Assembly (NCBI GenBank): GCA_963677375.2
Contig: CAXXIF010000004.1
Location: forward strand, 186,001 to 250,000
Direction of reading: 5' to 3'
From: Pseudaeromonas sp963677375
GTDB taxonomy: Bacteria > Pseudomonadota > Gammaproteobacteria > Enterobacterales > Aeromonadaceae
DNA length: 64,000 nt
Shown: positions 7,480 to 16,064 of the stretch, piece after piece
Layout of the letters: the number at the start of each line of letters is the position of its first letter
How positions within the stretch are numbered: position 1 is the stretch's first letter
The notes under the pieces: model-generated
Database searches by the model: none
What the model saw: only the letters and a program-made list of their open reading frames with translations
Told to the model about the DNA's origin: nothing
Made by a program: the position numbers and the translations under genes

Positions 7480-8948
7480 TGCCGGTACGCTATGGCTCAT
7501 TACCCTTTACCGAGGCGATCCAGTTTTTCCGTCAGAAGCTGGATATGCCAACTCAGCGTTGGGATGAGATCTGGCGTGACGCCCATAACCGCGCCTTTAT
7601 AGTTGCCGGAGCCACCAAGACAGATCTGCTGGCCGATCTGCGTGGTGCAGTGGATAAGGCCATCAGTGAAGGTAAATCACTGGGCTGGTTTAAACGCGAG
7701 TTTAAAACTCTGGTCACCCGACACGGTTGGGAGCATACAGGCACAGCCAGCTGGCGTTCGCGCCTCATCTACGAAACCAATTTGCGCCAGAGCTACAACG
7801 CTGGGCGAGAAGAGCAGATCCAGCGCATCAAGCATAAGCGTCCTTTTGCTCTCTATCGGCATGGCGATTCAGCTCATCCCCGTGAGCTGCATCTGAAATG
7901 GAATAATCTGGTGCTGCCGGTTGATGACCCTTGGTGGGAGACTCATACCCCCAGTAATGGCTTTGGCTGTCACTGTAAAAAATTTCTGCTCTCGGAGGCT
8001 GATCTGCAGCGGCGGGGTCTAACGGTGGGAACGGCCCCCGAAGATGGCCACTATGAATGGCTGGATAAAGCGACGGGGGAAATACAGCAGATCCCCAGAG
8101 GTATAGATCCGGGCTTTGATTACCGCCCCGCCAAACCGGAACAAGTCACACAACAGGTAAAAAAACAGCGGGCGACCAGGAAAAAGCTGGCCGAACGTCT
8201 GCCACAGCGGATAGTCGATAGCGCCTATTCCACGGCCAAACAGATTAATGCCCAGACCCTGAGTGATCTGCTGGCGCAGCTGCCAACCGAGCAGCGCGAA
8301 CCCTTGAGCCGATTTTTGGCCAAGCATCCGACCAAGACACTGTTTATCAAACAGACCGAGATGAGCGTCGGCAAAGGCTCACTCAAGGTGGCTCCGCAGA
8401 TTGCGGAGTATCTGGGAAAGGAGGCGGCTTCGGTGCGCAATTACTATTGCCACCGTCGGCCCAAGGGGGTGAACGGTTTTACCAGCAAAAACTGGGATCA
8501 CCTAGTGGTGAGGGTCAAGGCCAGTGACTCCTTTAAAGGGGTCGATATCCAGTCGGTACAACAAGCGGCTAGGCAGGTGGTCCGGGCTGCCAAAGAGAAC
8601 AGCGGTCCGCGTAGCATCTATCCTAGAGGTATCAGCGGCGAGCAGTTGAAACGGTATTGGAGTGTGTCGGCGAACGTGGGCGAGCAGGTAGGCGAATCGG
8701 CCCAGCGCCTGAGTACCTGGTTGCATGAGTTGGGTCACCAGATCCACTATTACGCCGGAGTGCCGGATATATCCCAGTTTGGTTCTGTGTCGCAATACGG
8801 CATGACCAATAAGCTCGAATGCTTTGCTGAATGGTTTGCCGCCTGGGCGTTTGCGCGGGATGAAGTTCTGCTCTTTAATCCGGCCCTGGCCGCGCGCATC
8901 GAGGCGATCATTGCCGAGGCCATTCAATCAGAAGGAAAATCAGGATGA
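7479..8948 (+). CDS. MuF-type minor head protein fused to a putative zincin metalloprotease
   Basis: 489 aa. The first 200 residues are a MuF domain: GWFKREFKTLV, then RLIYETNLRQSYNAGR, then a Cys/His motif GFGCHCKK. After a linker of about 90 residues comes a C-terminal domain with HELGH at about 416-420 followed 27 residues later by ECFAEWFAAW (acidic residues at about 447 and 451), a zinc-protease pattern. MuF proteins with C-terminal enzyme domains are known, and the enzyme is thought to be packaged and delivered with the DNA. The target is unknown. Overlaps the next gene by four bases. Confidence 0.8.
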   Translation: MPVRYGSLPFTEAIQFFRQKLDMPTQRWDEIWRDAHNRAFIVAGATKTDLLADLRGAVDKAISEGKSLGWFKREFKTLVTRHGWEHTGTASWRSRLIYETNLRQSYNAGREEQIQRIKHKRPFALYRHGDSAHPRELHLKWNNLVLPVDDPWWETHTPSNGFGCHCKKFLLSEADLQRRGLTVGTAPEDGHYEWLDKATGEIQQIPRGIDPGFDYRPAKPEQVTQQVKKQRATRKKLAERLPQRIVDSAYSTAKQINAQTLSDLLAQLPTEQREPLSRFLAKHPTKTLFIKQTEMSVGKGSLKVAPQIAEYLGKEAASVRNYYCHRRPKGVNGFTSKNWDHLVVRVKASDSFKGVDIQSVQQAARQVVRAAKENSGPRSIYPRGISGEQLKRYWSVSANVGEQVGESAQRLSTWLHELGHQIHYYAGVPDISQFGSVSQYGMTNKLECFAEWFAAWAFARDEVLLFNPALAARIEAIIAEAIQSEGKSG

Positions 8949-9157
8949 CAAATATCCAGGCATCGAGTCTGTTGCAGCAAGCCCAGGCGCTATTGGCCGG
9001 TGATACCTTTACCCTGGAGCTGGCCCGTGAACTGGCCAGCCTGGAAGCTCAGGCCAAAGGGCAGGAGGCGGAGTTAATCGCCGAGCTGTGGGAGGCCGTC
9101 TATGGCTTGGCCGATGAGGCTCTGCTGAATCAGTTGCAGGATGAGGGCATTCTCTGA
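8945..9157 (+). CDS. Small head-region protein, unknown
   Basis: 70 aa, acidic and helical (about 20 Ala/Leu in the first 50 residues), no membrane segment. It overlaps both neighbours by one to four bases, which supports real translation. A short gene in this position is seen in some Mu-like genomes but I cannot name its function. Confidence 0.65.
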   Translation: MTNIQASSLLQQAQALLAGDTFTLELARELASLEAQAKGQEAELIAELWEAVYGLADEALLNQLQDEGIL

Positions 9158-9597
9158 TGGCGGGCAGTTTTATTGTCATCACTCACCAGGGCAGTGAAGA
9201 TGCCATGACCCTGCTGCAGCGACTCTATGCCCGGACGGGGGATCTGAGTGAGCCGCTGGCTGATGTGGGTGAACAGCTATTGCTCTCTCACCGGGATCGA
9301 TGGGATGCCCAGCAAAGCCCGGAGGGTGAGCCTTGGGCTCCCCTGTCGCCGGAGTATCAAGCCCGCAAGCAGCGCAACGCTGATCAGATCCTGCGTTTGA
9401 ACGATGACCTGCGCGACACCCTCAACTACCAGGTCGATCCACAGAACCTCTACTTTGGCTCGCCCCTGGAGTACGGTGCCGCCCACCAGTTTGGCCGCAA
9501 AGAGATCAACCTGCCCGCCAGACCTTATCTGGGTGTGAGTTCTGGCGAGCAGGAGCAAGTTTTGGAGCTACTGACGGGCTATCTGCTGCTGGAGTAA
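9157..9597 (+). CDS. Virion morphogenesis / tail completion protein (Mu gpG-like)
   Basis: 146 aa. The stretch DRWDAQQSPEGEPWAPLSPEYQ followed later by YFGSPLEYGAAHQFG and PARPYLG is the signature of the phage virion morphogenesis family, which includes Mu gpG and P2 gpS. It acts in joining head and tail. The usual next gene in Mu (protease) is displaced by the NTPase moron that follows. Confidence 0.85.
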   Translation: MAGSFIVITHQGSEDAMTLLQRLYARTGDLSEPLADVGEQLLLSHRDRWDAQQSPEGEPWAPLSPEYQARKQRNADQILRLNDDLRDTLNYQVDPQNLYFGSPLEYGAAHQFGRKEINLPARPYLGVSSGEQEQVLELLTGYLLLE

Positions 9598-9780
9598 TAA
9601 ACCCCGTAAATCGCAGTTGGCGAGGCTATTGGCAGGGGGGCAGGGAAATGCTTATTGAGAAGCGAAGCGAGATGTTAGGAGAGCTTTTAAACAGCATTAA
9701 ACGCGATGTTTTATGTAACAAGTTGCTTGTTAAAAGTGTATTGTTGTTCTCAATTGAGCGTGTTTGCTATCGGGGGGCAT

Positions 9781-11100
9781 ATGTTGATTGAACAGATTTA
9801 TGGTGTATCAAAGGATATCGTTGGTAGTTACATCGAAAGACCACATGTTGATGAACGATTCTCTAGTGCTCTCAGGCAAACAAAGCAAATCATAATCTAT
9901 GGCTCATCAAAGCAAGGAAAAACGGCATTAGTGCAAAAGCATGTAGATGAGGCAGAGAGAATTACAGTTCATTGCAGTCCCGATTCGACAACCGAAGATC
10001 TTTACCGTTCGATATTACGGCAGTTAGGTGTTGACATAGTTACAGGGTCATCGGCTGAGACATCACGGGATATTGGTACCACAGTATCAGCAAAGTTTAC
10101 GGCATTTATTCCGTTTTTTGGCAAAGGTGAGGGTGGCGCCGAAGGTTCTCTTGCCGCAGGACAGTCAAATTCAATTGATAGAGTAAAAATAGAATTTAAT
10201 CTCGGGCTTGCGCAGGATGTAGGTGAGCTGCTTCAGAAGTCTGGTGCCTCTAACAAGTTTTTTGTTATTGAAAATTTTCATTACTTATCCTCAGATGTTC
10301 AGTCTCGTTTTTCATTTGACCTAAGAACGTTTGAAGAAATGGGCTTGCGATTCATCATTCTTGGCGTGTGGAGAGAAGCTAATCGTTTGATTCAGTTTAA
10401 TGGGGATTTGCAGGATAGAATTGCTGAAATACCAGTAGAGCCATGGACTATCGCTGACTTTGAAAATGTCATAGCGAAAGGTGAGCCCCTAGCAAATGTG
10501 AAGTTTTCTCAGGAGGTCAAGAATGCCTTTTGTATGCAGGCTCATGGAAGTGTTGCGGTGGTACAGGAGTTACTAAAAAAAATATGTGAGAAAACAGGGG
10601 TATATGAAACATATCCTGGCTCGACCCCTCTGGTAATTAGTGATATGGATTTTGTTGAGTCAGCAATAAAAGACAAAGTGTCTGAGTACTCAGCTAGACA
10701 CGTTAGAAGCTTGGAGTCAATCGCAGCAGGTTCAAGAACTAGACGACCAACAGAAGATACCGCAGCACTATACCTCCCTTACTACGTGGTTGCGGTACTA
10801 GTTCATAGAAATTATGCGCAGTTACGGGAGGGCATTGAAAGAAAAGAGCTTCAGGAACTAATACAGGCTATTCATCCTAGTGCCGTTAACGTTAGAACAT
10901 CTGATGTGACGGGTATGTTATCGAGATTGTCAGCTTTGCAAGCTAGTGCATCTATTATCCCTCCACTATTCGATTATGACCGTGGTAATCGGCGGATTAA
11001 GGTTGTCGACTCAACACTTTATTTTTTTATTGATAACTGCGACCCTGAAGAGGTTATGGCTGAAATTCCACATCCAGACCCTGCTTTTAGAACAAGCTAA
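9781..11100 (+). CDS. P-loop NTPase moron, STAND/AAA-like, unknown role
   Basis: 439 aa from the ATG at 9781, which has a GGGGGG run just upstream; the frame also extends to 9706 without an RBS. A Walker A GSSKQGKT is at 41-48 and a Walker B-like KFFVIENFHYL near 160, followed by helical lid-like and C-terminal winged-helix-like parts. AT-rich compared with the phage genes around it. It lies between the gpG-like and protease genes, which are neighbours in Mu, so it was inserted. Single ATPases of this type in prophages are often defence or exclusion proteins; that is inference. No partner gene is present. Confidence 0.7.
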   Translation: MLIEQIYGVSKDIVGSYIERPHVDERFSSALRQTKQIIIYGSSKQGKTALVQKHVDEAERITVHCSPDSTTEDLYRSILRQLGVDIVTGSSAETSRDIGTTVSAKFTAFIPFFGKGEGGAEGSLAAGQSNSIDRVKIEFNLGLAQDVGELLQKSGASNKFFVIENFHYLSSDVQSRFSFDLRTFEEMGLRFIILGVWREANRLIQFNGDLQDRIAEIPVEPWTIADFENVIAKGEPLANVKFSQEVKNAFCMQAHGSVAVVQELLKKICEKTGVYETYPGSTPLVISDMDFVESAIKDKVSEYSARHVRSLESIAAGSRTRRPTEDTAALYLPYYVVAVLVHRNYAQLREGIERKELQELIQAIHPSAVNVRTSDVTGMLSRLSALQASASIIPPLFDYDRGNRRIKVVDSTLYFFIDNCDPEEVMAEIPHPDPAFRTS

Positions 11101-11110
11101 TATCAGCTTC

Positions 11111-11132
11111 TGTAACCCACCATAAACCCGCC
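11111..11132 (+). repeat. 22-bp repeat, copy 2 (possible late-promoter element)
   Basis: Exact second copy of the repeat at 1851-1872, 10 bases after the NTPase stop and 29 bases before the first protease ATG. A short variant, ATAAACCCCG, occurs at 9597-9606 on the other side of the moron. Confidence 0.6.
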
Positions 11133-11161
11133 CCCTAGTCATGCCGCCACACAATGGCGGC

Positions 11162-12328
11162 ATGAACATTTCTAGCGTTACCTCACAGCCGCAGGGGCTG
11201 GCTCTCCTGCAAGCCTCGCCGGTTGATCCGCGTCTGCCACCTCGCATGGCGGTACTGGAGGCCGAGCTCACCCTATCCGCCGATGGCTGGCATCAACTAC
11301 TGCCTGCCGGGGCTTTTTGCGCCCGTGATGGCCGTCCCTTCGATGTGGAGGGTGGCCAATGGCATCTGGATGAACAGACTGCTGGCGTACTGATCGCCAA
11401 GGCCCGGCAGTTGGGTCAGGACATACTGATCGACTATGACCATCAGACCCTCAAAACCGACAGCAACGGCCAACCTGCGCCCGCCGCAGGGTGGTTTAAC
11501 GCCAGCGAGATCCTGTGGCGTGAAGATGCCGGGCTGTTTATCAAACCCCGCTGGACTGACAAGGCCAGCGCCCATATTGCCGCCGGGGAGTACCGCTTTC
11601 TTTCGGCTGTTTTCCCCTATGACGCCAACGGTCGACCGTTAGAGCTACGCATGGCCGCCCTGGTCAATGATCCGGGTGTGGTCGGCATGCAGGCGCTGGC
11701 GGCATTGGCTGCACAGTTCGGCTCCACCCACCCCGCTATTACCCACCCCTCCAACGAGGAGAAACAAACCATGCCTGACCTGCTAAAAGCTCTGCTGGCC
11801 AAGCTCGGTATCGACGTGCCTGCGGATGGTCAACTGACCGACCAGCTGAACACGGCGGCGCTCTCTGCGCTCGATATTGCGCTGGCCACCTCGGCCAAAG
11901 TGCCGGAACTGGAACAATCCCTGGCGACTCTCAAGGCTGCGATGCCTGCCTCGGCTGTTGTCGATCTGAGTCAGTTCGTCCCTGTTGAAACTTATTCCGC
12001 CCTGGTGCAGCAAGTTGCCACTCTGTCGGCCCAGGTGGACACCACAGACGCGGAGACCGTGCTCAAAACGGCGCGAGAACAAGGCAAGACAGTTGCAGCG
12101 GAAGAGGGCTATCTGCGCCAGTTCGCAGCCCAGAAAGGGGTTGCCGCACTCAAGGCCATGCTGGCACCACGCCCGGCCATCGCCGCGCTGTCCGCCCAGC
12201 AGACAACCACCCAGACACCTCCGCCACCGCAAGGTTTGGCTGTGCTGTCGGCGGATGAAAAAGAAGCCGCTCGTTTGATGGGGATACCGGAGAGCGAGTT
12301 CATGAAACGTAAGAAGGAGACCGTCTGA
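11162..12328 (+). CDS. Prohead protease and scaffold precursor (Mu gpI-like)
   Basis: 388 aa from the ATG at 11162. An in-frame ATG at 11141 lies inside a hairpin (ATGCCGCC/GGCGGCAT) and is less likely. The N-terminal 180 residues match Mu gpI (GQDILIDYDHQT, then AAGWFNASEILW), a serine-type protease that processes the scaffold. The C-terminal part from about residue 204 is helical, low in aromatic residues and scaffold-like. It overlaps the major head gene by one base. Confidence 0.85.
   Translation: MNISSVTSQPQGLALLQASPVDPRLPPRMAVLEAELTLSADGWHQLLPAGAFCARDGRPFDVEGGQWHLDEQTAGVLIAKARQLGQDILIDYDHQTLKTDSNGQPAPAAGWFNASEILWREDAGLFIKPRWTDKASAHIAAGEYRFLSAVFPYDANGRPLELRMAALVNDPGVVGMQALAALAAQFGSTHPAITHPSNEEKQTMPDLLKALLAKLGIDVPADGQLTDQLNTAALSALDIALATSAKVPELEQSLATLKAAMPASAVVDLSQFVPVETYSALVQQVATLSAQVDTTDAETVLKTAREQGKTVAAEEGYLRQFAAQKGVAALKAMLAPRPAIAALSAQQTTTQTPPPPQGLAVLSADEKEAARLMGIPESEFMKRKKETV
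11771..12328 (+). CDS. Scaffold protein from an internal in-frame start (Mu gpZ-like)
   Basis: An in-frame ATG at 11771 inside the protease gene is preceded by GAGGAG nine bases upstream, a stronger RBS than that of the protease itself. The product would be 185 aa, equal to the scaffold domain alone. Mu makes its scaffold gpZ from an internal start in gene I in the same way, so separate expression here is likely. Confidence 0.65.
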   Translation: MPDLLKALLAKLGIDVPADGQLTDQLNTAALSALDIALATSAKVPELEQSLATLKAAMPASAVVDLSQFVPVETYSALVQQVATLSAQVDTTDAETVLKTAREQGKTVAAEEGYLRQFAAQKGVAALKAMLAPRPAIAALSAQQTTTQTPPPPQGLAVLSADEKEAARLMGIPESEFMKRKKETV

Positions 12329-13248
12329 TGGCGATTGCAACCCCTGCTCTGATCCAGGCGCTGTTTACGGGCTGGAAAGGCGATTTTCAAAATGCGCTCT
12401 CGTCTGCGCCGCTGCAGTACACCGAACTGGCGACCATAGTGCCATCCACCACCAAGTCCAATACCTACGGCTGGCTGGGCAAGTTCCCGGGCATGCGTGA
12501 ATGGATTGGCGACCGGGTGATCAAGGCCATGGCGGCCCATGGTTACCAACTGACAAACAAGAAATTTGAAAGCACGGTCGGTGTCGAGAAAGACGATATC
12601 GAGGATGACAACTTGGGGATCTATTCGCCGATGTTCCAGGAAATGGGACGGGTCGCGGCTATCCAACCCGAACGCCTGGTGTTTGAAGCCCTGCGCCAGG
12701 GGGACACAGTCCCTTGTTATGACGGTCAGTATTTCTTCGACAGCGATCACCCGGTCTATCCCAATGCCGACGGGACTGGTGCGGTCGCTTCGGTGAGTAA
12801 CCTTATCACCGAGGCCGGATATACCGGCCCTACCTGGTATCTGCTGGATAACTCCCGCGCCATCAAACCCATCATCTTCCAGGATCGCAAGAAACCCACC
12901 CTGGTCTCGATGAACAAGATCGATGACGAGGTAGTGTTTACCTCCGATCTGCTGCGGTTTGGGGTGGATATGCGCTGTGTGGCGGGATACGGATTCTGGC
13001 AAATGGCCGTCGCTGTCAAGGCCCCCTTGACCCCGGACAACCTCTGGCTGGCCATCGAACGCCTGCGCTCGTTCTGCGCGGACGGCGGTGAAAAGCTGGG
13101 TATCAAGCCGACCCATCTGTGTGTGCCGACCAGCCTGGAGAAGAGTGCCACCAAGATACTGGAGCGTGAACTGAACGTGGATGAAGGCCAAACCGTCAGC
13201 AATGAGCTCAAGGGCAAGGTCAAACTCCTGGTCGCGGACTACCTGTAA
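12328..13248 (+). CDS. Major head (capsid) protein (Mu gpT-like)
   Basis: 306 aa, the length of Mu gpT. Opening MAIATPALIQALFTGWKGDF and the segment YGWLGKFPGMREWIGDR are hallmarks of this capsid family (HK97 fold). It follows the protease/scaffold gene with a one-base overlap, so the two are made together. A small hairpin (CGCCCGT/ACGGGCG, 13261-13278) follows the stop. Confidence 0.93.
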   Translation: MAIATPALIQALFTGWKGDFQNALSSAPLQYTELATIVPSTTKSNTYGWLGKFPGMREWIGDRVIKAMAAHGYQLTNKKFESTVGVEKDDIEDDNLGIYSPMFQEMGRVAAIQPERLVFEALRQGDTVPCYDGQYFFDSDHPVYPNADGTGAVASVSNLITEAGYTGPTWYLLDNSRAIKPIIFQDRKKPTLVSMNKIDDEVVFTSDLLRFGVDMRCVAGYGFWQMAVAVKAPLTPDNLWLAIERLRSFCADGGEKLGIKPTHLCVPTSLEKSATKILERELNVDEGQTVSNELKGKVKLLVADYL

Positions 13249-13260
13249 CCACCCGTTTAT

Positions 13261-13278
13261 CGCCCGTGTAAACGGGCG
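13261..13278 (+). other. Hairpin after the major head gene
   Basis: CGCCCGT, GTAA loop, ACGGGCG, followed by only two T residues. It may protect the capsid mRNA 3' end or act as a weak attenuator between head and tail genes; not a clear terminator. Confidence 0.5.
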
Positions 13279-13309
13279 TTAAACCCCATCACCAAGGGGG
13301 AATCATGAG

Positions 13310-13663
13310 ATGGTCGATGTTATTCCGATTCGTGTCGTATCTGTGGCCCATGCCGGGTATCTACGGGCGGGCATTCGTTTGGGCGCAGGGGTTAATGAAA
13401 TCTCTGTGTTGCCTGACCAGCTCGCGGCCATGGAAGCCGACCCGCGTCTGGTGGTCACGGTGCTGGTTGCGACTGCAGAACAGCCTGCCGCTGACGATGC
13501 GCCGCCGAAAGGGCGTCTGGACTCTGGTCTGGATGGCGCTGGCGTAATCGAGTCGGTGCCACCGGCACCGATCCCGTCACACTATGCTGCCTTGAGGCCT
13601 CCGGTGCAGGAGTTGGTCGCACCGACAGTGCGCAAGGGTGGCAAAACCAAGAGCGGAGGCTAA
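13310..13663 (+). CDS. HI1506-like phage protein (head-tail region)
   Basis: 117 aa. The first 55 residues form a compact alpha/beta part that includes PIRVVSVAHAGYLRAGIRL; the rest is rich in Pro and Ala and looks disordered, with a basic end. Proteins related to HI1506 of the Haemophilus Mu-like prophage have this build and follow the major head gene. AAGGGGG lies upstream of the ATG. Function unknown. Confidence 0.65.
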   Translation: MVDVIPIRVVSVAHAGYLRAGIRLGAGVNEISVLPDQLAAMEADPRLVVTVLVATAEQPAADDAPPKGRLDSGLDGAGVIESVPPAPIPSHYAALRPPVQELVAPTVRKGGKTKSGG

Positions 13664-13666
13664 GCC

Positions 13667-14080
13667 ATGTACGCCATGCTCCAGGATATGCAAAGCCGGT
13701 TCAGTGTCGATCTGATGCGTGTGGCCGTCATCCCAGGGACTGCGACTTTGGATGAAGCGGTTGTCACCCAGGCGTTGGAAGACGCCAGCAGCCTGATTGA
13801 TGGCTACCTGGCTGGCCGTTACCCGCTGCCGCTGGCCCATGTACCGACGGCGCTGGTACCGATCTGTTGTGATATTGCCCGCCACCGGCTGTATGGCGAG
13901 CAGGCGCCGGAGCAGATCGCCAAGCGGTATGAAGCCGCCGTGGCGTTCTTGAAGTCGGTCGGTCGTGGAGAGCTGGCGCTGGGGTTGTCAGTTGATGGGG
14001 AACAACTGGAGAGCCAGAACCTGGCCGAACTGCAATCCGATGGCCGGGTGTTTGGCCGTCAGGCGGGAGGCTTTATCTGA
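13667..14080 (+). CDS. Mu gp36-like head-tail connector (DUF1320)
   Basis: 137 aa. The segment DASSLIDGYLAGRYPLPLAHVPTALVPICCDIARHRLYG is typical of DUF1320/gp36 proteins, adaptor-type connectors of phage heads. Helical with no membrane segment. It lies in the expected order before gp37-like and tail tube genes and abuts the next start. Confidence 0.85.
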   Translation: MYAMLQDMQSRFSVDLMRVAVIPGTATLDEAVVTQALEDASSLIDGYLAGRYPLPLAHVPTALVPICCDIARHRLYGEQAPEQIAKRYEAAVAFLKSVGRGELALGLSVDGEQLESQNLAELQSDGRVFGRQAGGFI

Positions 14081-14505
14081 TGGCGGATGTCGATTGGCTG
14101 GCGGCTGGCGAGCGCCTGCGGGAGTTGATCCTGCCGTTGAAGTCGCTCGGCTTGGTCGAGGTGCTGATTGCCACAGAAATGGTCGATGTGCAGAACCTGG
14201 GCCAGCTAGTACCGGCCGTACACATTCTCTACCAGGGTGATCGGGTCGGTGAGGGGCATCAGTCTGGATTGACCAGTAAAGCCGAGCAGCAATGGCTGGT
14301 GCTGTTGACTCACAGAGCCACCGCAGGGCAGGTGACGGCCGGGGTTTGGTTGTACCGGCTGCTGTCGGCCATCGCTGGAAAGCCGTTTGGCCAGTCTACC
14401 TTCGTGCGGGTGAATCCATCCGTGCGGCCCAGTTATAAGGCAGGCGTCGCCTATCTGCCGCTGGCATTTGAAATTACGTTGAAATTCAAAGGAGAACATC
14501 CATGA
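14080..14505 (+). CDS. Mu gp37-like protein (DUF1834-type)
   Basis: 141 aa. Position after gp36 and the predicted alpha/beta fold with a C-terminal strand pair (VAYLPLAFEITLKF) suit the gp37/DUF1834 family, probable tail terminator or joining proteins. Overlaps the tail tube start by four bases. Confidence 0.7.
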   Translation: MADVDWLAAGERLRELILPLKSLGLVEVLIATEMVDVQNLGQLVPAVHILYQGDRVGEGHQSGLTSKAEQQWLVLLTHRATAGQVTAGVWLYRLLSAIAGKPFGQSTFVRVNPSVRPSYKAGVAYLPLAFEITLKFKGEHP

Positions 14506-15263
14506 ATCAAGAAGCCCAGACTCTGCATTTTTCAGGTTCCATGTATATCAATCCCAAGGAAGACGGTGTGTTCACCGGCCTGCTTGGTCCCTTGGAAGTT
14601 GATAAGCTGGAAATCAAACCTGATGCCAACAAACTGACCATTCCCTCCAAGAAGAAGGAAGGCTATGGCCAGTCGCGGTTAACCTATTACACCGGCAAGC
14701 CGACCATCATCACGATCACAACCAACGAAGTTGTTCCCGTGATGCTGGCCGCTGCCTTTATGGGGCAACGTGTGACCATCAATCAGGGCAGCGGAACCAA
14801 AACCGATCTGGCCGTGACCTTGCCCGCCTGGCCTGCTTGGGCGGAGCTGCCCAACACCAACCTGGCCAGTGTCGGGTTGACCGTAACCGGTCCGGCAGCG
14901 GCATCCTTGGTGGTTGGGACTGATGTCGAGATGAACTTTGCCATGGGCTTGATCCGGGCCACTCAGGGCGGGGCTATCAAGGCGGGCGGCAACTGCACGC
15001 TGAGTTATAGCTATAACGCGGTAACCGGCTCTCGTATCAATGGCAGTCTCAAGCCTGCTATCGATGCCAAGGTGATGCTGGATGGCACCAATCTGATCGA
15101 TGGGACTCCGGTCAAGTTGACCGTGCCCCTCGCCAGCCTGAGCCCCAAGAACCCGGTGGACTTTATGAGCGAGAAGGCCATCGATATCACACTGGAAGGA
15201 GAGCTGATTATGGTAGCTGGCGAGGATGCCCCCTACTATGTGGAGCAGCTAGAAACGGCGTAA
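14502..15263 (+). CDS. Major tail (tube) protein
   Basis: 253 aa, beta-rich, with FSGSMYINPKEDGVFTGLLG near the start and an Ig-like C-terminal stretch (KLTVPLASLSPKNPVDFMS). No sheath gene precedes it, which points to a siphovirus-type flexible tail as in B3 and D3112 rather than a Mu-type contractile tail. It ends six bases from the convergent reverse transcriptase gene. Confidence 0.8.
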   Translation: MNQEAQTLHFSGSMYINPKEDGVFTGLLGPLEVDKLEIKPDANKLTIPSKKKEGYGQSRLTYYTGKPTIITITTNEVVPVMLAAAFMGQRVTINQGSGTKTDLAVTLPAWPAWAELPNTNLASVGLTVTGPAAASLVVGTDVEMNFAMGLIRATQGGAIKAGGNCTLSYSYNAVTGSRINGSLKPAIDAKVMLDGTNLIDGTPVKLTVPLASLSPKNPVDFMSEKAIDITLEGELIMVAGEDAPYYVEQLETA

Positions 15264-15269
15264 CTGCCG

Positions 15270-16064
15270 TTAAGATTGTGGTTCTGGCACAGCTAGCAAT
15301 TCACGGAAGGCAGCTAGCTGTTCTGGATTAACGGTACGAATATAGCCCTCGATGCCCTGCTGTATAGGGTGGTGATCCGTTGCGAGATAATCCCGAGCGA
15401 AGTCGTGGAGTCGTTCATCCGTGATCATCATGCACTGATGAGACAGCGCAATGTTGAAGCAAACTATTTCAGTAGCTGGAGCGCTTTCTTTTGCAATATT
15501 CAGATGGAATTTTGACTTTTCAGCTGCAACTTTCAGCGTTTCGAATGCAGCTGTAACCTCGCCCTCATCCGTACCGGATATCAGCAGGTCATCCATATAA
15601 AGACTAATTTTTATCGTGTTTGACTTACTGATAGATGCAATCTGCGTCCCGAGGTGACTTTGTTGCAAGCAGACGGACGCAAGAACTGGGGATTGAACGA
15701 ATCCATAAGGCAGACAGTGGCTGTGAGGCTGCCCATTGGAAACTGGGACAGTTGATATTTTGGCTATTTTTCGGGCTCTTTCGTAGCCGACAAAGGCCTT
15801 TATGCTACGGGTGATCCGACTATTACTAATCGAGCCAAAGAAGTTTCTTATATCGAGATGCGCAAAATAATGGTCGTCAATATGATGACGTAGGGCCGCC
15901 AGGTGGCCACCAGGTTGCAGGTGGTAATAGTTGTTTGGAATTCGCCAGTGTTTCAACACTAATGCATGGATCTGCTTTCCGAGGAAATCCATATCTGGAG
16001 TGGGAACGTAAACCCAAGAAGCGGGTTTTACCTCAAATTTGGTTTGCCATCTTGGTTCTGACAT
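15270..16064 (-). CDS. Reverse transcriptase, group II intron/retron-like, in an antisense moron
   Basis: 264 aa from the ATG at 16064; the frame is open to 16172, but that extension only shadows the upstream gene. Reverse transcriptase motifs: HLDIRNFFGS (catalytic D71), LPYGFVQSPVLAS (118-130) and YMDD (156-159). There is no maturase, endonuclease or thumb extension, so it is not a group II intron protein. Motif 4 lacks the SQ of diversity-generating RTs. It resembles the stand-alone defence RTs (UG/DRT groups), but I cannot assign a group. It overlaps the upstream small membrane protein gene by 32 bases and is opposite to all phage genes. Confidence 0.8.
   Translation of the reverse strand: MSEPRWQTKFEVKPASWVYVPTPDMDFLGKQIHALVLKHWRIPNNYYHLQPGGHLAALRHHIDDHYFAHLDIRNFFGSISNSRITRSIKAFVGYERARKIAKISTVPVSNGQPHSHCLPYGFVQSPVLASVCLQQSHLGTQIASISKSNTIKISLYMDDLLISGTDEGEVTAAFETLKVAAEKSKFHLNIAKESAPATEIVCFNIALSHQCMMITDERLHDFARDYLATDHHPIQQGIEGYIRTVNPEQLAAFRELLAVPEPQS

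Noticed and set aside
15270..16064. Diversity-generating retroelement
   Set aside because: Motif 4 reads GFVQSP instead of the DGR SQ form, and I saw no template/variable repeat pair near a tail gene.
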